In this document: piece after piece, positions 27,091-36,554 of the stretch | Layout: the number at the start of each line of letters is the position of its first letter | How positions within the stretch are numbered: the stretch's first letter is position 1 | Assembly: GCF_000735605.1 (NCBI RefSeq) | Contig: NZ_JPKG01000016.1 | Location: 1 to 64,000, forward strand | Source: Allobosea sp. LC85 | Lineage (GTDB): Bacteria > Pseudomonadota > Alphaproteobacteria > Rhizobiales > Beijerinckiaceae | DNA: 64,000 nt | Reading direction: 5' to 3' | Translations under genes and position numbers: made by a program | The notes under the pieces: generated by a model | Told to the model about the DNA's origin: nothing | Databases searched by the model: none | The model's input: only the letters and a program-made list of their open reading frames with translations

Positions 27091-28212
27091 ATGGTCAGCG
27101 CCGCCGAAATGGAAACACTCAATCTGGCGCGGGAAGACCTGCCGCCGCCACGCGGACGCGAATTGACGGCCCGGATGAAGCCCTTCCTGGGCACGCCGAT
27201 CAATGCCGTCATCACACTGGCCTGCATGTGGCTGATCTTTCGCCTGGCCACGGGAGCCTGGGGCTGGCTCGTGACGCGCGCGGTGCTGGAGGGCGGGCCG
27301 CAGGCGTGCAAAGTCGGATCCGGAGCTTGCTGGCCGTTCCTGGCGGCGAAGCTCCGCTTCATGATCTTCGGCTTCTACCCTTACGACGAACACTGGCGGC
27401 CGGCCTTCGCGGTGATCCTGTTCCTCGGCGCGATGATCGTTTCGATGATCCCGCGTTTCTGGTCGCGACGGCTGCTTTGGCTCTGGCTGGCCGTACCGGT
27501 GATCTGCGGCGTGCTGATGTATGGCGGCGTGTTCGGCCTGCCTGTGGTCAGCACCACGAACTGGGGTGGCCTGCCGCTCTCCTTCATGCTGTCGTCGGTC
27601 GGCCTGGCGTTCGGCTTCCCATTGGGTGTCGTGCTGGCGCTGGCACGCAGTTCGAAGCTGCCGGCGATTCAGGTCATCGCCATCGTCTTCATCGAGGTCG
27701 TCCGCGGCGTGCCGCTGGTTTCGATCCTGTTCATGGCCTCGGTGATGCTGCCGCTGTTCATGCCGGACGGGCTCACGGTCGACAAGCTGCTCCGGGCACA
27801 GATCGCGATCATCATCTTCGCCGGTGCCTATATCGCGGAAACCGTCAGGGGCGGGCTGCAGGCGGTCTCGAAGGGCCAGCACGAAGCCGCTGCGGCACTC
27901 GGGCTCGGCTACTGGCTGTCGATGCGCAAGATCATCCTGCCGCAGGCGCTGAAGATCGTGATCCCGCCCCTCGTCAATATCTTCATCGGCTTCTTTCAGG
28001 ACACGACGCTGGTTACCATCATCGGCCTTCTCGACTTTCTCGATACGGTCCGCGGATCGCTGCGCGACCCGAACTGGCAAGGTATCGCCGTGATCGAGGG
28101 ATATGTGTTTGCCGCTCTGGTCTATGCCCTGTTCAGCTATGGCATGGGGTCCTATAGCCGGTTCCTTGAGCGTCGACTCAAGACCGATCACGATCGCAGT
28201 CCGGCCACCTAA
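27091..28212 (+). CDS. aapM: General L-amino-acid ABC transporter permease
   Basis: 373 residues, second permease half. TM1 (VITLACMWLIFRLATGAWGW) is followed by a periplasmic loop, then the conserved permease core. EAAAALGLGYWLSMRKIILPQALK is the EAA motif, and FQDTTLVTIIGLLDFLDTVRG and the C-terminal ERRLKTDHDR resemble AapM/BztC. The ATPase gene aapP, which normally follows aapM, is absent; an intergenic repeat and an oxidase gene follow instead. The transporter must borrow an ATPase encoded elsewhere. Confidence 0.93.
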   Translation: MVSAAEMETLNLAREDLPPPRGRELTARMKPFLGTPINAVITLACMWLIFRLATGAWGWLVTRAVLEGGPQACKVGSGACWPFLAAKLRFMIFGFYPYDEHWRPAFAVILFLGAMIVSMIPRFWSRRLLWLWLAVPVICGVLMYGGVFGLPVVSTTNWGGLPLSFMLSSVGLAFGFPLGVVLALARSSKLPAIQVIAIVFIEVVRGVPLVSILFMASVMLPLFMPDGLTVDKLLRAQIAIIIFAGAYIAETVRGGLQAVSKGQHEAAAALGLGYWLSMRKIILPQALKIVIPPLVNIFIGFFQDTTLVTIIGLLDFLDTVRGSLRDPNWQGIAVIEGYVFAALVYALFSYGMGSYSRFLERRLKTDHDRSPAT

Positions 28213-28317
28213 AGCATCGGCCCGAAAAGTGGATTGCGGTTTTCGGGGCAAAGTCGATGCGAACACAGAAGGCTAGACCATCGGACCGGATACGATATCC
28301 GGTCCGATGGTCTAGCC
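28212..28317 (+). repeat. Composite intergenic palindromic repeat, copy 4, with 22-bp hairpin
   Basis: Module A (AAAGCATCGGCCCGAAAAGT... TTTTCGGGGC, GTCGATGC) is followed by a near-perfect palindrome: arms 28271-28292 and 28296-28317, 22 bp each, three-nt loop. It is the closest relative of the element at 3852 and lies just after the aapM stop. It probably ends or weakens transcription before the oxidase gene. Confidence 0.8.
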
Positions 28318-28360
28318 GGACTCCTTCGCTCCTCCTGCGACACGAGCCTTGCTGGGCATC

Positions 28361-29638
28361 ATGCTGACCTATCCCGATACCTTCTATGCCCGCACCGCCG
28401 CGACGACGAACAAGAGGGGCCCGCTGCAAGGCCGCGCCGAGGTCGATACCTGCATCATTGGCGGCGGGCTCGCCGGCCTTACCTGCGCCTATGAGCTGGC
28501 CCGGGCTGGGCGCTCGGTCGCGGTTCTGGAGGCCGAGGCGGTCGGTTGGGGCGCATCGGGCCGCAATGGCGGCTTCGTCGGTCCCGGCTATGCGCGCAGC
28601 CATGCCTCGATCGCGAGCGCCATCGGAGTGGCCAAGGCGAACGAACTCCACGGCCTTTCGATCGAGGGCATGCGCATCATCTCCGACAACATTCGCGATC
28701 TCGACATCGCCAGTGCCGATCCGCGGACGGGCAAGATCGGCGTCGTCCGCTATGACAGCGGCGACACTCTCGCTCGGGCTCGCGACCGGCTGGCGAAGGA
28801 CCACGGCTACACCGTCGATTTCTGGCCGACCGAACAGGTTCGCGAGGTGCTTCGTTCGCCGAAGTACCACCAGGCCCTGTTTGATCCCCATTCCTTCCAC
28901 ATCCACCCTCTCAACTACGTGCGCGCCCTGGCGGACGCCATCGAGTCGCTGGGAGGGCGGATCATCGAGGGCTCGCGCGTTGTCTCGGCCGAGTTCTCCG
29001 GTCCCGAGAAACGCCTGGTCACCGCATCGGGAGAGATGCGCGCCCGGCAGGTCGTGATCGCCTGCGGCGGCTATACCGACAACCTCGTGCCCAAGCTGCG
29101 CGCTAGCCAGTTGCCGATCGCGACCTATGTGCTGACGACGGAAGCGGCGCCAGAGATGATCGCCAAGGTCATCCGGACGCGCGCTGCGATCAGCGATGAC
29201 CGCCGTGCCGGGGATTACTACCGTATCGTCGAGGATGGCCGGCGCCTGCTCTGGGGCGGCCGCATCACCACCCGCACCAGCGAGCCGCGCGATCTCGCCG
29301 CCCTGTTGCGCCGGACCATGAGCTCGACTTATCCCGAGCTCGAAGCGCTGAAGGTCGAGATCGCATGGTCGGGCCTGATGTCCTATGCCCGCCATCTGAT
29401 GCCGCAGATTGGCCAGCTCGGCCCGAATGTCTGGCACTGTCTTGGCTTTGGCGGGCATGGGCTCAACACCACCGCGATCGGCGGCCGCGTCATGGCCGAG
29501 GCCATTCTCGGAACCAGCGATCGCCATCGGCTGTTCGCCCCCTTCGGCCTCGTCTGGAACGGCGGCGTATTCGGCACTGTCGCTGTCCAGGCGACCTATT
29601 GGCGCTATCAGATGATGGATTGGCTGCGCGAGCGTTGA
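28361..29638 (+). CDS. FAD-dependent oxidoreductase (DAO / gamma-glutamylputrescine oxidase-like)
   Basis: 425 residues. The Rossmann motif CIIGGGLAGLTCAYELARAG (about 32-51) binds FAD, followed by ASGRNGGFVGPG, typical of the PuuB/DadA-like DAO family. A C-terminal GFGGHGLNTTAIGGR closes the FAD site. Substrates in this family are secondary or N-substituted amines such as gamma-glutamyl-putrescine, sarcosine or D-amino acids. Start ATG 28361 (MLTYPDTFYART) matches the usual N-terminus; a TTG at 28349 is unlikely. It follows aapJQM on the same strand and may oxidise the imported compound. Confidence 0.88.
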   Translation: MLTYPDTFYARTAATTNKRGPLQGRAEVDTCIIGGGLAGLTCAYELARAGRSVAVLEAEAVGWGASGRNGGFVGPGYARSHASIASAIGVAKANELHGLSIEGMRIISDNIRDLDIASADPRTGKIGVVRYDSGDTLARARDRLAKDHGYTVDFWPTEQVREVLRSPKYHQALFDPHSFHIHPLNYVRALADAIESLGGRIIEGSRVVSAEFSGPEKRLVTASGEMRARQVVIACGGYTDNLVPKLRASQLPIATYVLTTEAAPEMIAKVIRTRAAISDDRRAGDYYRIVEDGRRLLWGGRITTRTSEPRDLAALLRRTMSSTYPELEALKVEIAWSGLMSYARHLMPQIGQLGPNVWHCLGFGGHGLNTTAIGGRVMAEAILGTSDRHRLFAPFGLVWNGGVFGTVAVQATYWRYQMMDWLRER

Positions 29639-29940
29639 GCTCGAGCGGTTGCATCTCCGGCACATTCTTGATCGCGAGCTCAGTCCCACCGTGACCGCAA
29701 GCGACAGTTTTGGCGGCGGCAAGCGCTGAGCCCGCACGAATTGCGGTGCCAAAGCGTAGAATCGGCCGCACTCGGCCCCAAAAAAATGGGCCGATCGGAG
29801 CACATGCAGGGCCACTTCTTTACGGCCTGGGCTGCGCGTCATACGCTCTGTACGCCGGGGAGCCGTAAATGACCTTTTTGCAAGCGGGCTTGGGGTACAG
29901 GATTCGTCGTTCGAGCCGGAGCTCTTTACTATCGTCTCGC
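29639..29940. other. Intergenic, one short hairpin
   Basis: About 300 bp between the oxidase and the DUF900 lipoprotein. TCGGCCC and GGGCCGA (29772-29794) can pair around an A-rich loop. Otherwise nothing is recognised, but an in-frame ATG at 29869 could extend the next gene. Confidence 0.4.
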
Positions 29941-31080
29941 ATGCGTTGGACGGCGATCGTCGCTGCAATCATGGCGGCTGCGCTTGCGGGCGCTTGCGCC
30001 TCACGGCCCGAAACCGGGTTCCTGGCCCCCGTTGCCGCAGTCGAAACCGGGTCGACTTCTCACACCATCCTGGTCGCCACCACCCGCCAGCGCGATGAAC
30101 GACCAGGGACGCTCTTCAACGGCGAGCGTGCCATGCCACTCGATTTCGCCAGGATCGATGTATCCGTTCCGCCAACGCACGCACCCGGCGAGATCGAATG
30201 GGCCTCGGCGGCTCCAGGCGATCCCAGGGCCAATTTCGTCGTGCGCCAGGCCGGCTATCTCGAAGGCGAGCAGGCCTTCATAAGGTCGCTCAATGCCCAG
30301 CTTGCCTTGCGTCCGCGCGGAAGCCGCAACGTCGTGCTCTTCATCCATGGCTACAACACCATGTTCGCAGAAGGGCTCTACCGCTTCGCCCAGGTCATGC
30401 ACGATTCCCAGGCCCCCGCCGTGCCGGTGCTGTTCACCTGGGCATCGCGCGGGGCACTGACACAATACGTCTATGACTCGAACAGCGCGACGGCGGCGCG
30501 CGACAACCTGGAACGGACGATCCGACTGCTCCTGGCCAGCAATGCTGAGAAGGTCAATATCCTGGCCCATTCCATGGGCAACTGGGTCACTGTCGAAGCC
30601 CTGCGCCAGATCAAGATCTCCGGCGGGATCGCCGGCGCCGAGAAGGTCGGCATCGTCATCCTGGCGGCGCCCGATATCGACATCGACGTCTTCAAGACTC
30701 AGATGCGGCGCTTCGGAAAGCCAAAGAAGCCATTCTTCATCGTGCTCTCCAAGGACGACAAGGCGCTTGGCGCATCGAGCTTCATTGCCGGTGGCCAGGG
30801 CCGCGTCGGGGATGCCCAGAACGCAGATGAACTGGCGGAGCTTGGCGCCGTTGTCCTTGACATGACCGACGTCAAGGCGACCGATTCAAGCAATCACGGC
30901 AAATTCGCGCAATTGGCGGAGATTGCCCCCCAACTGAAGAGCACACTGGAGCGCGGCGTTGGCAGGCAGGCTCGCGCGTCCGAGAATGCTCGGGAGGCCT
31001 TGGGCGACTCGCTCGAAGCGATCGTCTCGGTGCCCCTCAAGATTCTGGGCGCCCCCATCAAGATCATAACGGGACGGTAA
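29941..31080 (+). CDS. DUF900 alpha/beta-hydrolase lipoprotein
   Basis: 379 residues from ATG 29941. A short signal ends in lipobox LAGAC (Cys about residue 18), so it is probably anchored to a membrane. The body is an alpha/beta hydrolase of the DUF900 group: VVLFIHGYNTMFAEGLYRFAQV provides the oxyanion strand, LAHSMGNW the nucleophilic serine elbow (Ser in HSMG), and SNHGKFAQL a late His. Members are predicted esterases/lipases with unknown substrate. An in-frame start at 29869 would bury the signal peptide and is less likely. Confidence 0.82.
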   Translation: MRWTAIVAAIMAAALAGACASRPETGFLAPVAAVETGSTSHTILVATTRQRDERPGTLFNGERAMPLDFARIDVSVPPTHAPGEIEWASAAPGDPRANFVVRQAGYLEGEQAFIRSLNAQLALRPRGSRNVVLFIHGYNTMFAEGLYRFAQVMHDSQAPAVPVLFTWASRGALTQYVYDSNSATAARDNLERTIRLLLASNAEKVNILAHSMGNWVTVEALRQIKISGGIAGAEKVGIVILAAPDIDIDVFKTQMRRFGKPKKPFFIVLSKDDKALGASSFIAGGQGRVGDAQNADELAELGAVVLDMTDVKATDSSNHGKFAQLAEIAPQLKSTLERGVGRQARASENAREALGDSLEAIVSVPLKILGAPIKIITGR

Positions 31081-31247
31081 GCCGGGCGGCGCCACAATCT
31101 TGTTCGCCACGGCCGCGGGATCAGCGCCTCGGGACCTGCGAGCACGCGACCTCCGTCCCACATCTCGGTTCAGCGCCGCGATCGATGGGCAGCAGGCCGT
31201 CGATCTGATATCGCCTGCGGCACCCGCCCCCGAGCAGCTTTCCGTTG

Positions 31248-32099
31248 ATGACCACCCGCACCGCGACCCTCACCGGCTTTGGCGCCATCCTGCTCTGGTC
31301 GACGCTGGCGCTGTTCACCGCCATGTCCGGTCGCGTGCCCCCGTTCCAGCTCGTTGGCATGACGTTTGCCGTCGGCAGCCTGCTGATCCTCTGCATCACT
31401 GCGGCGCGCGGGCAACTGCGCCGCGTTCGTCCGACCTGGGGCTCCTTCGCGCTGGGCCTCTACGGTCCCTTCGGCGATACCGCGCTCTATTATGCCGCGG
31501 TCAAAACCGCGCCGCCGGCCGAGGCCAACCTGATCCACTATCTCTGGCCGCTGCTGATTGTGCTTTTCGCCGCGCTGCTGCCGGGCGGTGGCTTGAAGCC
31601 GCGCCATCTGATCGGGGCTTTGATCGGCCTCGCCGCGACCGCACTACTGATCTCGGGCGGGCTCGGTACCGGCGGCGGCCTCTCGCTCGGACACGGGCTC
31701 GCGGCGCTTGGTGCCTTCGTCTGGGCGAGCTACTCGGTGCTGTCGCGCCGGTTTGCCGAGGTGCCGTCCGAAAGTCTTGGCGTGACCCTGCTTGGCTGCG
31801 CTGCGGCGGCTTTTGCGTGCCACGCAGCCTTCGAGACGACACTCTGGTCGCTGACGAGCGTTGAATGGACGGGTGCGCTCGGGCTCGGCCTTGGCTCGAT
31901 CGGGCTGGCCTTCATCTGCTGGGATATCGGCATGAAGCGAGGCGATGTCGCCTTCCTCGGCGTCGCCTCCTATGCCGCACCGGTCCTCTCCACCCTCATC
32001 CTCGTGATCGCAGGCTATGCGGCCGCGAGCTGGCTGCTCGCGGCGTCCTGCGTACTGATCGTGGCCGGGGCGCTGGTTGCGAGCTCACGCAAGGCCTGA
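31248..32099 (+). CDS. EamA-family exporter, YddG-like
   Basis: 283 residues with ten hydrophobic segments in two EamA repeats. ILLWSTLALFTAMSGRVPPFQ and the WPLLIVLFAALLPGGGLKPRH region resemble YddG, the aromatic amino acid exporter, more than other DMT members. The second repeat starts at GHGLAALGAFVWASYSVLSR. Inner-membrane; export of amino acids is inferred from family only. ATG 31248 is preferred to a TTG three bases upstream. It is convergent with the DUF4175 gene, with only six bases between the coding ends. Confidence 0.82.
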   Translation: MTTRTATLTGFGAILLWSTLALFTAMSGRVPPFQLVGMTFAVGSLLILCITAARGQLRRVRPTWGSFALGLYGPFGDTALYYAAVKTAPPAEANLIHYLWPLLIVLFAALLPGGGLKPRHLIGALIGLAATALLISGGLGTGGGLSLGHGLAALGAFVWASYSVLSRRFAEVPSESLGVTLLGCAAAAFACHAAFETTLWSLTSVEWTGALGLGLGSIGLAFICWDIGMKRGDVAFLGVASYAAPVLSTLILVIAGYAAASWLLAASCVLIVAGALVASSRKA

Positions 32100-32105
32100 A
32101 CGCGC

Positions 32106-34784
32106 TCAGTTCCGCCTGAGCAACCGCTCAAGATAGTCGAGTTCTTCGAGCGGCCGGGACGGATCTCCGAGTCGACGGCGGAGCTCTTCGAGGATCCGAC
32201 GCGCTCGCTGCGTCGCACTTTCATCGGCTCCCGGCACGCGCACGCGGCCATCGGCCCAGTCGCGCTGCCGCTGCGGCCGCCCGAGCGGATCGTCGCGGCC
32301 GCGCTGCTGTGCCGAAGGCCGGCCGGCCGGCTGACCGTCCGGCTCGCCGAAGGCGCCTTCCGTGCCGTCGCCGTCACCGGGCTGCCCCTGCATCTGCTGG
32401 GCAAGGTTCTGCCCACCACGGCGCAAGGCGTCGAGTGCCTTGCCTTGCGATTCGAGCGCACCCTCGCCCTGGCCCTGGCCGAGCTGACCTTCCGCCTCGC
32501 GCATGGCGTCCTCGGCCTCGCCGAGCTCACCAGATTCGGGGGCGCCCATGCCGCGCATCCGCCGCTGCAGATCCTGCAGGCGCTCGCGCAGGGCCTGCTG
32601 GCGCTGCGACAATCCCTGCCCCTGCTGACCCTGCTGACCCTGCTGGCCTTCGGCCCCCTGCTGCCCGTCCTCGCCCTCGCCTTCTTCGCCCTCTTGTCCG
32701 GGCTGCTGCTGTCCACGCTGGCCGCGTTGGCCCTGCTGGCGCTGTCCCTGGCCAGGACGTGCCTGCTGCTGGCCAGGGCGCCGGCCCTGCTGGGCCCGAT
32801 TCTGACGCTGCTGCTCCTGCTGATAGGTTTCATCGCGCAGGTTCTGCTGGTCGCGGGTCATCCGGTCGAGATCGCCGAGCGCCTGGTTCATCTCGCGCTG
32901 CCGCGGATCCTGCTGGCCAGGCCGCGCCATCTGGAGGTTGTTGAGGAGGTTGTTCAGCTCCTCCATCAGCCGTTGTGCCTCTGCCATGTCGCCGCGCCGG
33001 GAGAGCTCCTCGATCCGGTTCAGCATGTTCTGCAGGTCGCGCGGCGTCACCGAGCGAAAATTCTCCGGCAGTTGCGCCTGGTTCTGGTCGCCATTCTGCT
33101 GCTGGCGTTGCATCTGCTGGGCCAGCTCACGCATGAACTTGTCGAGTGCCCGCCGCATATCCTCGGTGAGCTTGCGGATCTCCTCCTCGGACGCCCCGCG
33201 CTCCAGAGCCTGCTGCAGGCGTTCCTGGGCGGCGCGCAGATCGCGCTCCGCATCGGAGAGATCGCCATCCTCGAGCTGGAGCGCCATGCCCCACATCAGA
33301 TCGGCGACATCGCGCAGCTGGTCGTCATTGGCCGCACGCCGCAGCCTTTCGCCGATCAGGCGCATGCCCAGATAGGCACCGGTCTCCTTCATGAAGCGAT
33401 CAGGCTCGATCAGCAGCGCATCCATGGCGAGCTGGACGCGCTTGCGCGCATCGACATCCATGACGAGCTTGCGCCGCTGCTCGACCAGTGCCTTGGCCAG
33501 CGGCTTGGTGAAGGTGCGCTGCGGCAACACGACCTCGATCGTCTCGCTGCGGCCCTCCTGCCCGGCTTCATCGCGGGCAACGAGCACCATCTTGACCTTG
33601 GCTCCCGCCCAGGGATGAGCCGAGAAATCGACCGTGTTCTTCAGTTCTTCCTCGCCTGACGGGGAGGACGGTACGCTGAGGCCCTGCTTTGGCGGCTCGA
33701 CCAGCGAGCGCCCGCCAGATGGCGGCCCGGTCCGCGAGACGACAACCTCAGCCGAGGCGATGCCGTAATCATCCTTGGCACGGAATGTCAGGCCCAGCCC
33801 GCCCTGCACCCCGCTGACCGGTTTCGGCGGCTCGACGAAGCTGATCTGGGGCGGCTGGTCCGCAACCGCGGTCAGGGTGAGCGTCGCCTGCGGTGCCCCC
33901 CCACCGGTGATCCTCAGTGTGCCATTGCCGGTCAGCATGTAGCGCTTTTCCAGCACGGCAACAGAGGCCGCCTCGACCGGCTTGCCATCCTTCGCCTGCT
34001 GCGGCGGCAGCACATCGAGCCGGCCCGTCGTCACGACATCCATGCCGCTCTTGCCGGCAACGCGGATCACCACGGTCGATTTCTCCGGCGCGGTGAAGGC
34101 GGTGCCGTGCAACCGGGCGAAATCGATCAGGATCGGCGGCAGCCGGGTATAAGCGGGCGGATCGATCCAGGCGTCGATCCGGGCGGCGGCGACCGGTGCG
34201 GACGGGCCACGCCAGTCGAAGGCAGCCCAGATGCGGGGTCCAGCCTCGTGACCAGCGATGAAACATGCGGTGACGGCCGCCAGCAGCGGCACGGCGCGAA
34301 TGGCAAGCCGGTCACGCATGGCCATGCGTGGCCGTGGCGGAGCGACCCGCAAGCCCGCGACCTGCGCACCCTGGCGCTCGACGTGAAGCTTCCACAGCGC
34401 CTGCGAAACCGGATCGTTTGAACCGACTGCGAGACTGTCCTCCAGCGCCGAGGCCGGGCGATGCGCCCCTTGCAGCGACTGGTCGAGCCGCGCCAGCGCA
34501 TCACGCCGCGACGGCAAAGGCGTGCGCGCAACATGCCAGATGCCGGCAACCAGCGCAGCGAAGAAGAGCGCGACGCCGATGGCGCGGCCCTGCCAGGGCA
34601 GATGCGTCCAGAGCCCAAGCCAGGACAACGCCAGGAAACTGAGGATGATTGCTGCGGGCAACCAGAACCGAGGCCAGAGGCGCTCCCAGGCAAGCGAGGC
34701 GCGCGACACCGCGGCCAGCCTGCCAAGGCGCTGGCGGATGCTCCCGATCGGATCAAGCGCCGTGCGGCGCTGCGCCTCTTTCAT
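32106..34784 (-). CDS. TIGR02302 / DUF4175 family large membrane-anchored protein
   Basis: 892 residues. Two N-terminal hydrophobic hairpins (about 42-85 and 165-185) anchor it, leaving a large, probably periplasmic, region. A beta-rich part (about 200-400) carries VADQPPQISFVEPPKPV-like segments; a helical part follows; then a long Gln/Gly/Arg-rich low-complexity section (about 650-750, coded near 32560-32830) and a C-terminal ELRRRLGDPSRPLEELDYLERLLRRN-like end typical of TIGR02302. Function unknown; conserved as a single large gene in Rhizobiales near lysA and argH, which holds here too. Confidence 0.88.
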   Translation of the reverse strand: MKEAQRRTALDPIGSIRQRLGRLAAVSRASLAWERLWPRFWLPAAIILSFLALSWLGLWTHLPWQGRAIGVALFFAALVAGIWHVARTPLPSRRDALARLDQSLQGAHRPASALEDSLAVGSNDPVSQALWKLHVERQGAQVAGLRVAPPRPRMAMRDRLAIRAVPLLAAVTACFIAGHEAGPRIWAAFDWRGPSAPVAAARIDAWIDPPAYTRLPPILIDFARLHGTAFTAPEKSTVVIRVAGKSGMDVVTTGRLDVLPPQQAKDGKPVEAASVAVLEKRYMLTGNGTLRITGGGAPQATLTLTAVADQPPQISFVEPPKPVSGVQGGLGLTFRAKDDYGIASAEVVVSRTGPPSGGRSLVEPPKQGLSVPSSPSGEEELKNTVDFSAHPWAGAKVKMVLVARDEAGQEGRSETIEVVLPQRTFTKPLAKALVEQRRKLVMDVDARKRVQLAMDALLIEPDRFMKETGAYLGMRLIGERLRRAANDDQLRDVADLMWGMALQLEDGDLSDAERDLRAAQERLQQALERGASEEEIRKLTEDMRRALDKFMRELAQQMQRQQQNGDQNQAQLPENFRSVTPRDLQNMLNRIEELSRRGDMAEAQRLMEELNNLLNNLQMARPGQQDPRQREMNQALGDLDRMTRDQQNLRDETYQQEQQRQNRAQQGRRPGQQQARPGQGQRQQGQRGQRGQQQPGQEGEEGEGEDGQQGAEGQQGQQGQQGQGLSQRQQALRERLQDLQRRMRGMGAPESGELGEAEDAMREAEGQLGQGQGEGALESQGKALDALRRGGQNLAQQMQGQPGDGDGTEGAFGEPDGQPAGRPSAQQRGRDDPLGRPQRQRDWADGRVRVPGADESATQRARRILEELRRRLGDPSRPLEELDYLERLLRRN

Positions 34785-34914
34785 GCCGTCGCTCCGAGCC
34801 GCCCCCGCTCTGCCTGAGCCTCACCAAGTAACACCACGCTAGCACGTGAATGTGGCAAGGCCAGAGCGCAGACCCGTCACACACAGGCCGCTCCGCGTTT
34901 CGTGAACCGCAGCG

Positions 34915-36207
34915 TTAGGCCAGCCAGGGCGGTGCACGATCCGTGCCGATCAGGTCTTCATAGCTCTGGCGCGGGCGCGTCACCGCAAATTCCGCGCCCT
35001 TGACCAGCACTTCGGCGACCAGCGGCCGCTGATTATAGGTCGAAGACATGCTGGCGCCATAGGCCCCTGCGGTCATGAAGGCGATCAGGTCGTGCTGCTT
35101 CAGTTCCGGCAGCAGGCGATCGGTGGTGAAGGTGTCGCCCGATTCGCAGATCGGGCCGACCACGTCATAGGCCAGCTTGCGCGCATCGGCTGCAGGCTCA
35201 GCCACCGGCCAGATCTCGTGATAGGCCTCGTACATCGCCGGCCGCATCAGGTCGTTCATCGCCGCATCGACGACGAGGAACTGCTTTGTGGGACGCGAAT
35301 TGAGATGCAGCACCTGCGTCAGCAGGATGCCGGCATTGCCGACGATCAGACGGCCGGGCTCGAAACCAAGTTCGACATCGAGCCCCTTGGTGACGCGCCC
35401 GACCATGGCCGCGTAATCCTCGATCAGGCTCGGACCGTGATCGAAATCCTTCGGGATCTCATAGGGAATTCCAAGGCCCCCGCCGAGATCGAGCCGGTCG
35501 ACCCGGTGCCCCTCGGCTCGCAGACTGCCAACAAGGCCCACCATCTTGGCATAAGCCGCCTCGAAAGCCTCGGTCTCGCGGATCTGGCTGCCGATATGGA
35601 CCGCCAGTCCCATCATCCGGACGCCCGGCATATTGGCGGCGCGTGCGTAGAGTCGGCTGGCCTCCTCGAAGGAAACGCCGAACTTGTTGGCGGCCGAGCC
35701 GGTGGTGATCTTGGCATGGCCGCCGGCGCCGATATCCGGGTTGACGCGGAAGACCGCCTCCTGGCGCTTGCCGAGCCTTGCCGCCACTTTCGACAGGAGT
35801 TCGAGCTCGCTTTCCGACTCGATGTTGATCTGGAAGATGCCGGCCCCGACAGCGAAGGCGAGTTCACTCTCGCTCTTGCCGACACCGGAAAAGACGATCT
35901 TCTCGGGAGCGAAACCGGCGGCAAGCGCCTTGCGCACTTCACCTTCCGAGACCGTGTCGGCACCCGCGCCAAGCGCAGCCAGCGTCTTCAGCACGCCGAG
36001 ATTGCCATTCGCCTTCACCGCATAGAAGACATGCGGGGCCGGGGCCGTGGGATCGATGCCGCGCATCGCGCTCTCGAACAGCCGGTAGTGCCGCTCGATC
36101 GTCGCCGAGGAATAGACATAGACCGGCGTCCCGACCCCGGCCGCGATCCGGCGCAGATCGACATCCTCGGCGAAGAGCGCGCCGTCGCGATAGGCAAAGT
36201 GATGCAT
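34915..36207 (-). CDS. lysA: Diaminopimelate decarboxylase
   Basis: 430 residues, PLP-dependent, fold-type III. It converts meso-diaminopimelate to L-lysine, the last step of lysine synthesis. YAVKAN holds the PLP lysine (Lys65); GVGKSESEL, HIGSQI, the glycine-rich LDLGGGLGIPY phosphate-binding loop, EPGRLIVGNAG and the GPICESGDTF motif (active-site Cys and Glu from the partner subunit) are all present. ATG 36207 (MHHFAYRDGA) gives the family length; an open extension upstream overlaps lptM and is not coding. Seven bases separate it from lptM. Confidence 0.97.
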   Translation of the reverse strand: MHHFAYRDGALFAEDVDLRRIAAGVGTPVYVYSSATIERHYRLFESAMRGIDPTAPAPHVFYAVKANGNLGVLKTLAALGAGADTVSEGEVRKALAAGFAPEKIVFSGVGKSESELAFAVGAGIFQINIESESELELLSKVAARLGKRQEAVFRVNPDIGAGGHAKITTGSAANKFGVSFEEASRLYARAANMPGVRMMGLAVHIGSQIRETEAFEAAYAKMVGLVGSLRAEGHRVDRLDLGGGLGIPYEIPKDFDHGPSLIEDYAAMVGRVTKGLDVELGFEPGRLIVGNAGILLTQVLHLNSRPTKQFLVVDAAMNDLMRPAMYEAYHEIWPVAEPAADARKLAYDVVGPICESGDTFTTDRLLPELKQHDLIAFMTAGAYGASMSSTYNQRPLVAEVLVKGAEFAVTRPRQSYEDLIGTDRAPPWLA

Positions 36208-36214
36208 CGGGATC

Positions 36215-36475
36215 TCAGAGCAAAGGGTCGAGCACGAAGCTCTTGTTCGGAATGACGATGGCGCGGCTCGATTTCGGCGGTTTGGCGATCGGCGAGGTTG
36301 TGGTCTCCGGCACGCGATTCTCGACCGCGCCGATGTCCGCATCAGGCAGGTCGATGGCGTTTGTCGCGTTCGGCGGCGCTTCGAGCGGCCCCTTCCGGCC
36401 GCAGGCCGTCAAAGCGAGACTTAGCAGGCCGGCGACCACGATGGCGCGGCCGAGTTTCAGGCGGGGATGCGGCAC
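36215..36475 (-). CDS. lptM: LptM (YifL)-type small lipoprotein
   Basis: 86 residues. A signal peptide ends with LTACGRKGPLE, the exact lipobox-plus-start motif of LptM, which in E. coli helps LptD, the LPS-export outer-membrane protein, reach its mature disulfide-bonded form. The rest is Pro/Asn-rich and poorly conserved. The lptM-lysA pairing is standard in proteobacteria and supports the call. Whether it serves LptD here is inferred. Confidence 0.88.
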   Translation of the reverse strand: MPHPRLKLGRAIVVAGLLSLALTACGRKGPLEAPPNATNAIDLPDADIGAVENRVPETTTSPIAKPPKSSRAIVIPNKSFVLDPLL

Positions 36476-36554
36476 GAACGGGAATCCTCGGGCAATATGT
36501 GGCGGGGACTGTAGCGAATGGCGTGCGCGCTTGCGAGCCTTTGCAGCGACGGAT

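Noticed and set aside
32560..32830. Apparent repetitive DNA (CTGCTG/CTGGCC-rich)
   Set aside because: It encodes the Gln/Gly-rich low-complexity part of the DUF4175 protein and is not an independent repeat element.
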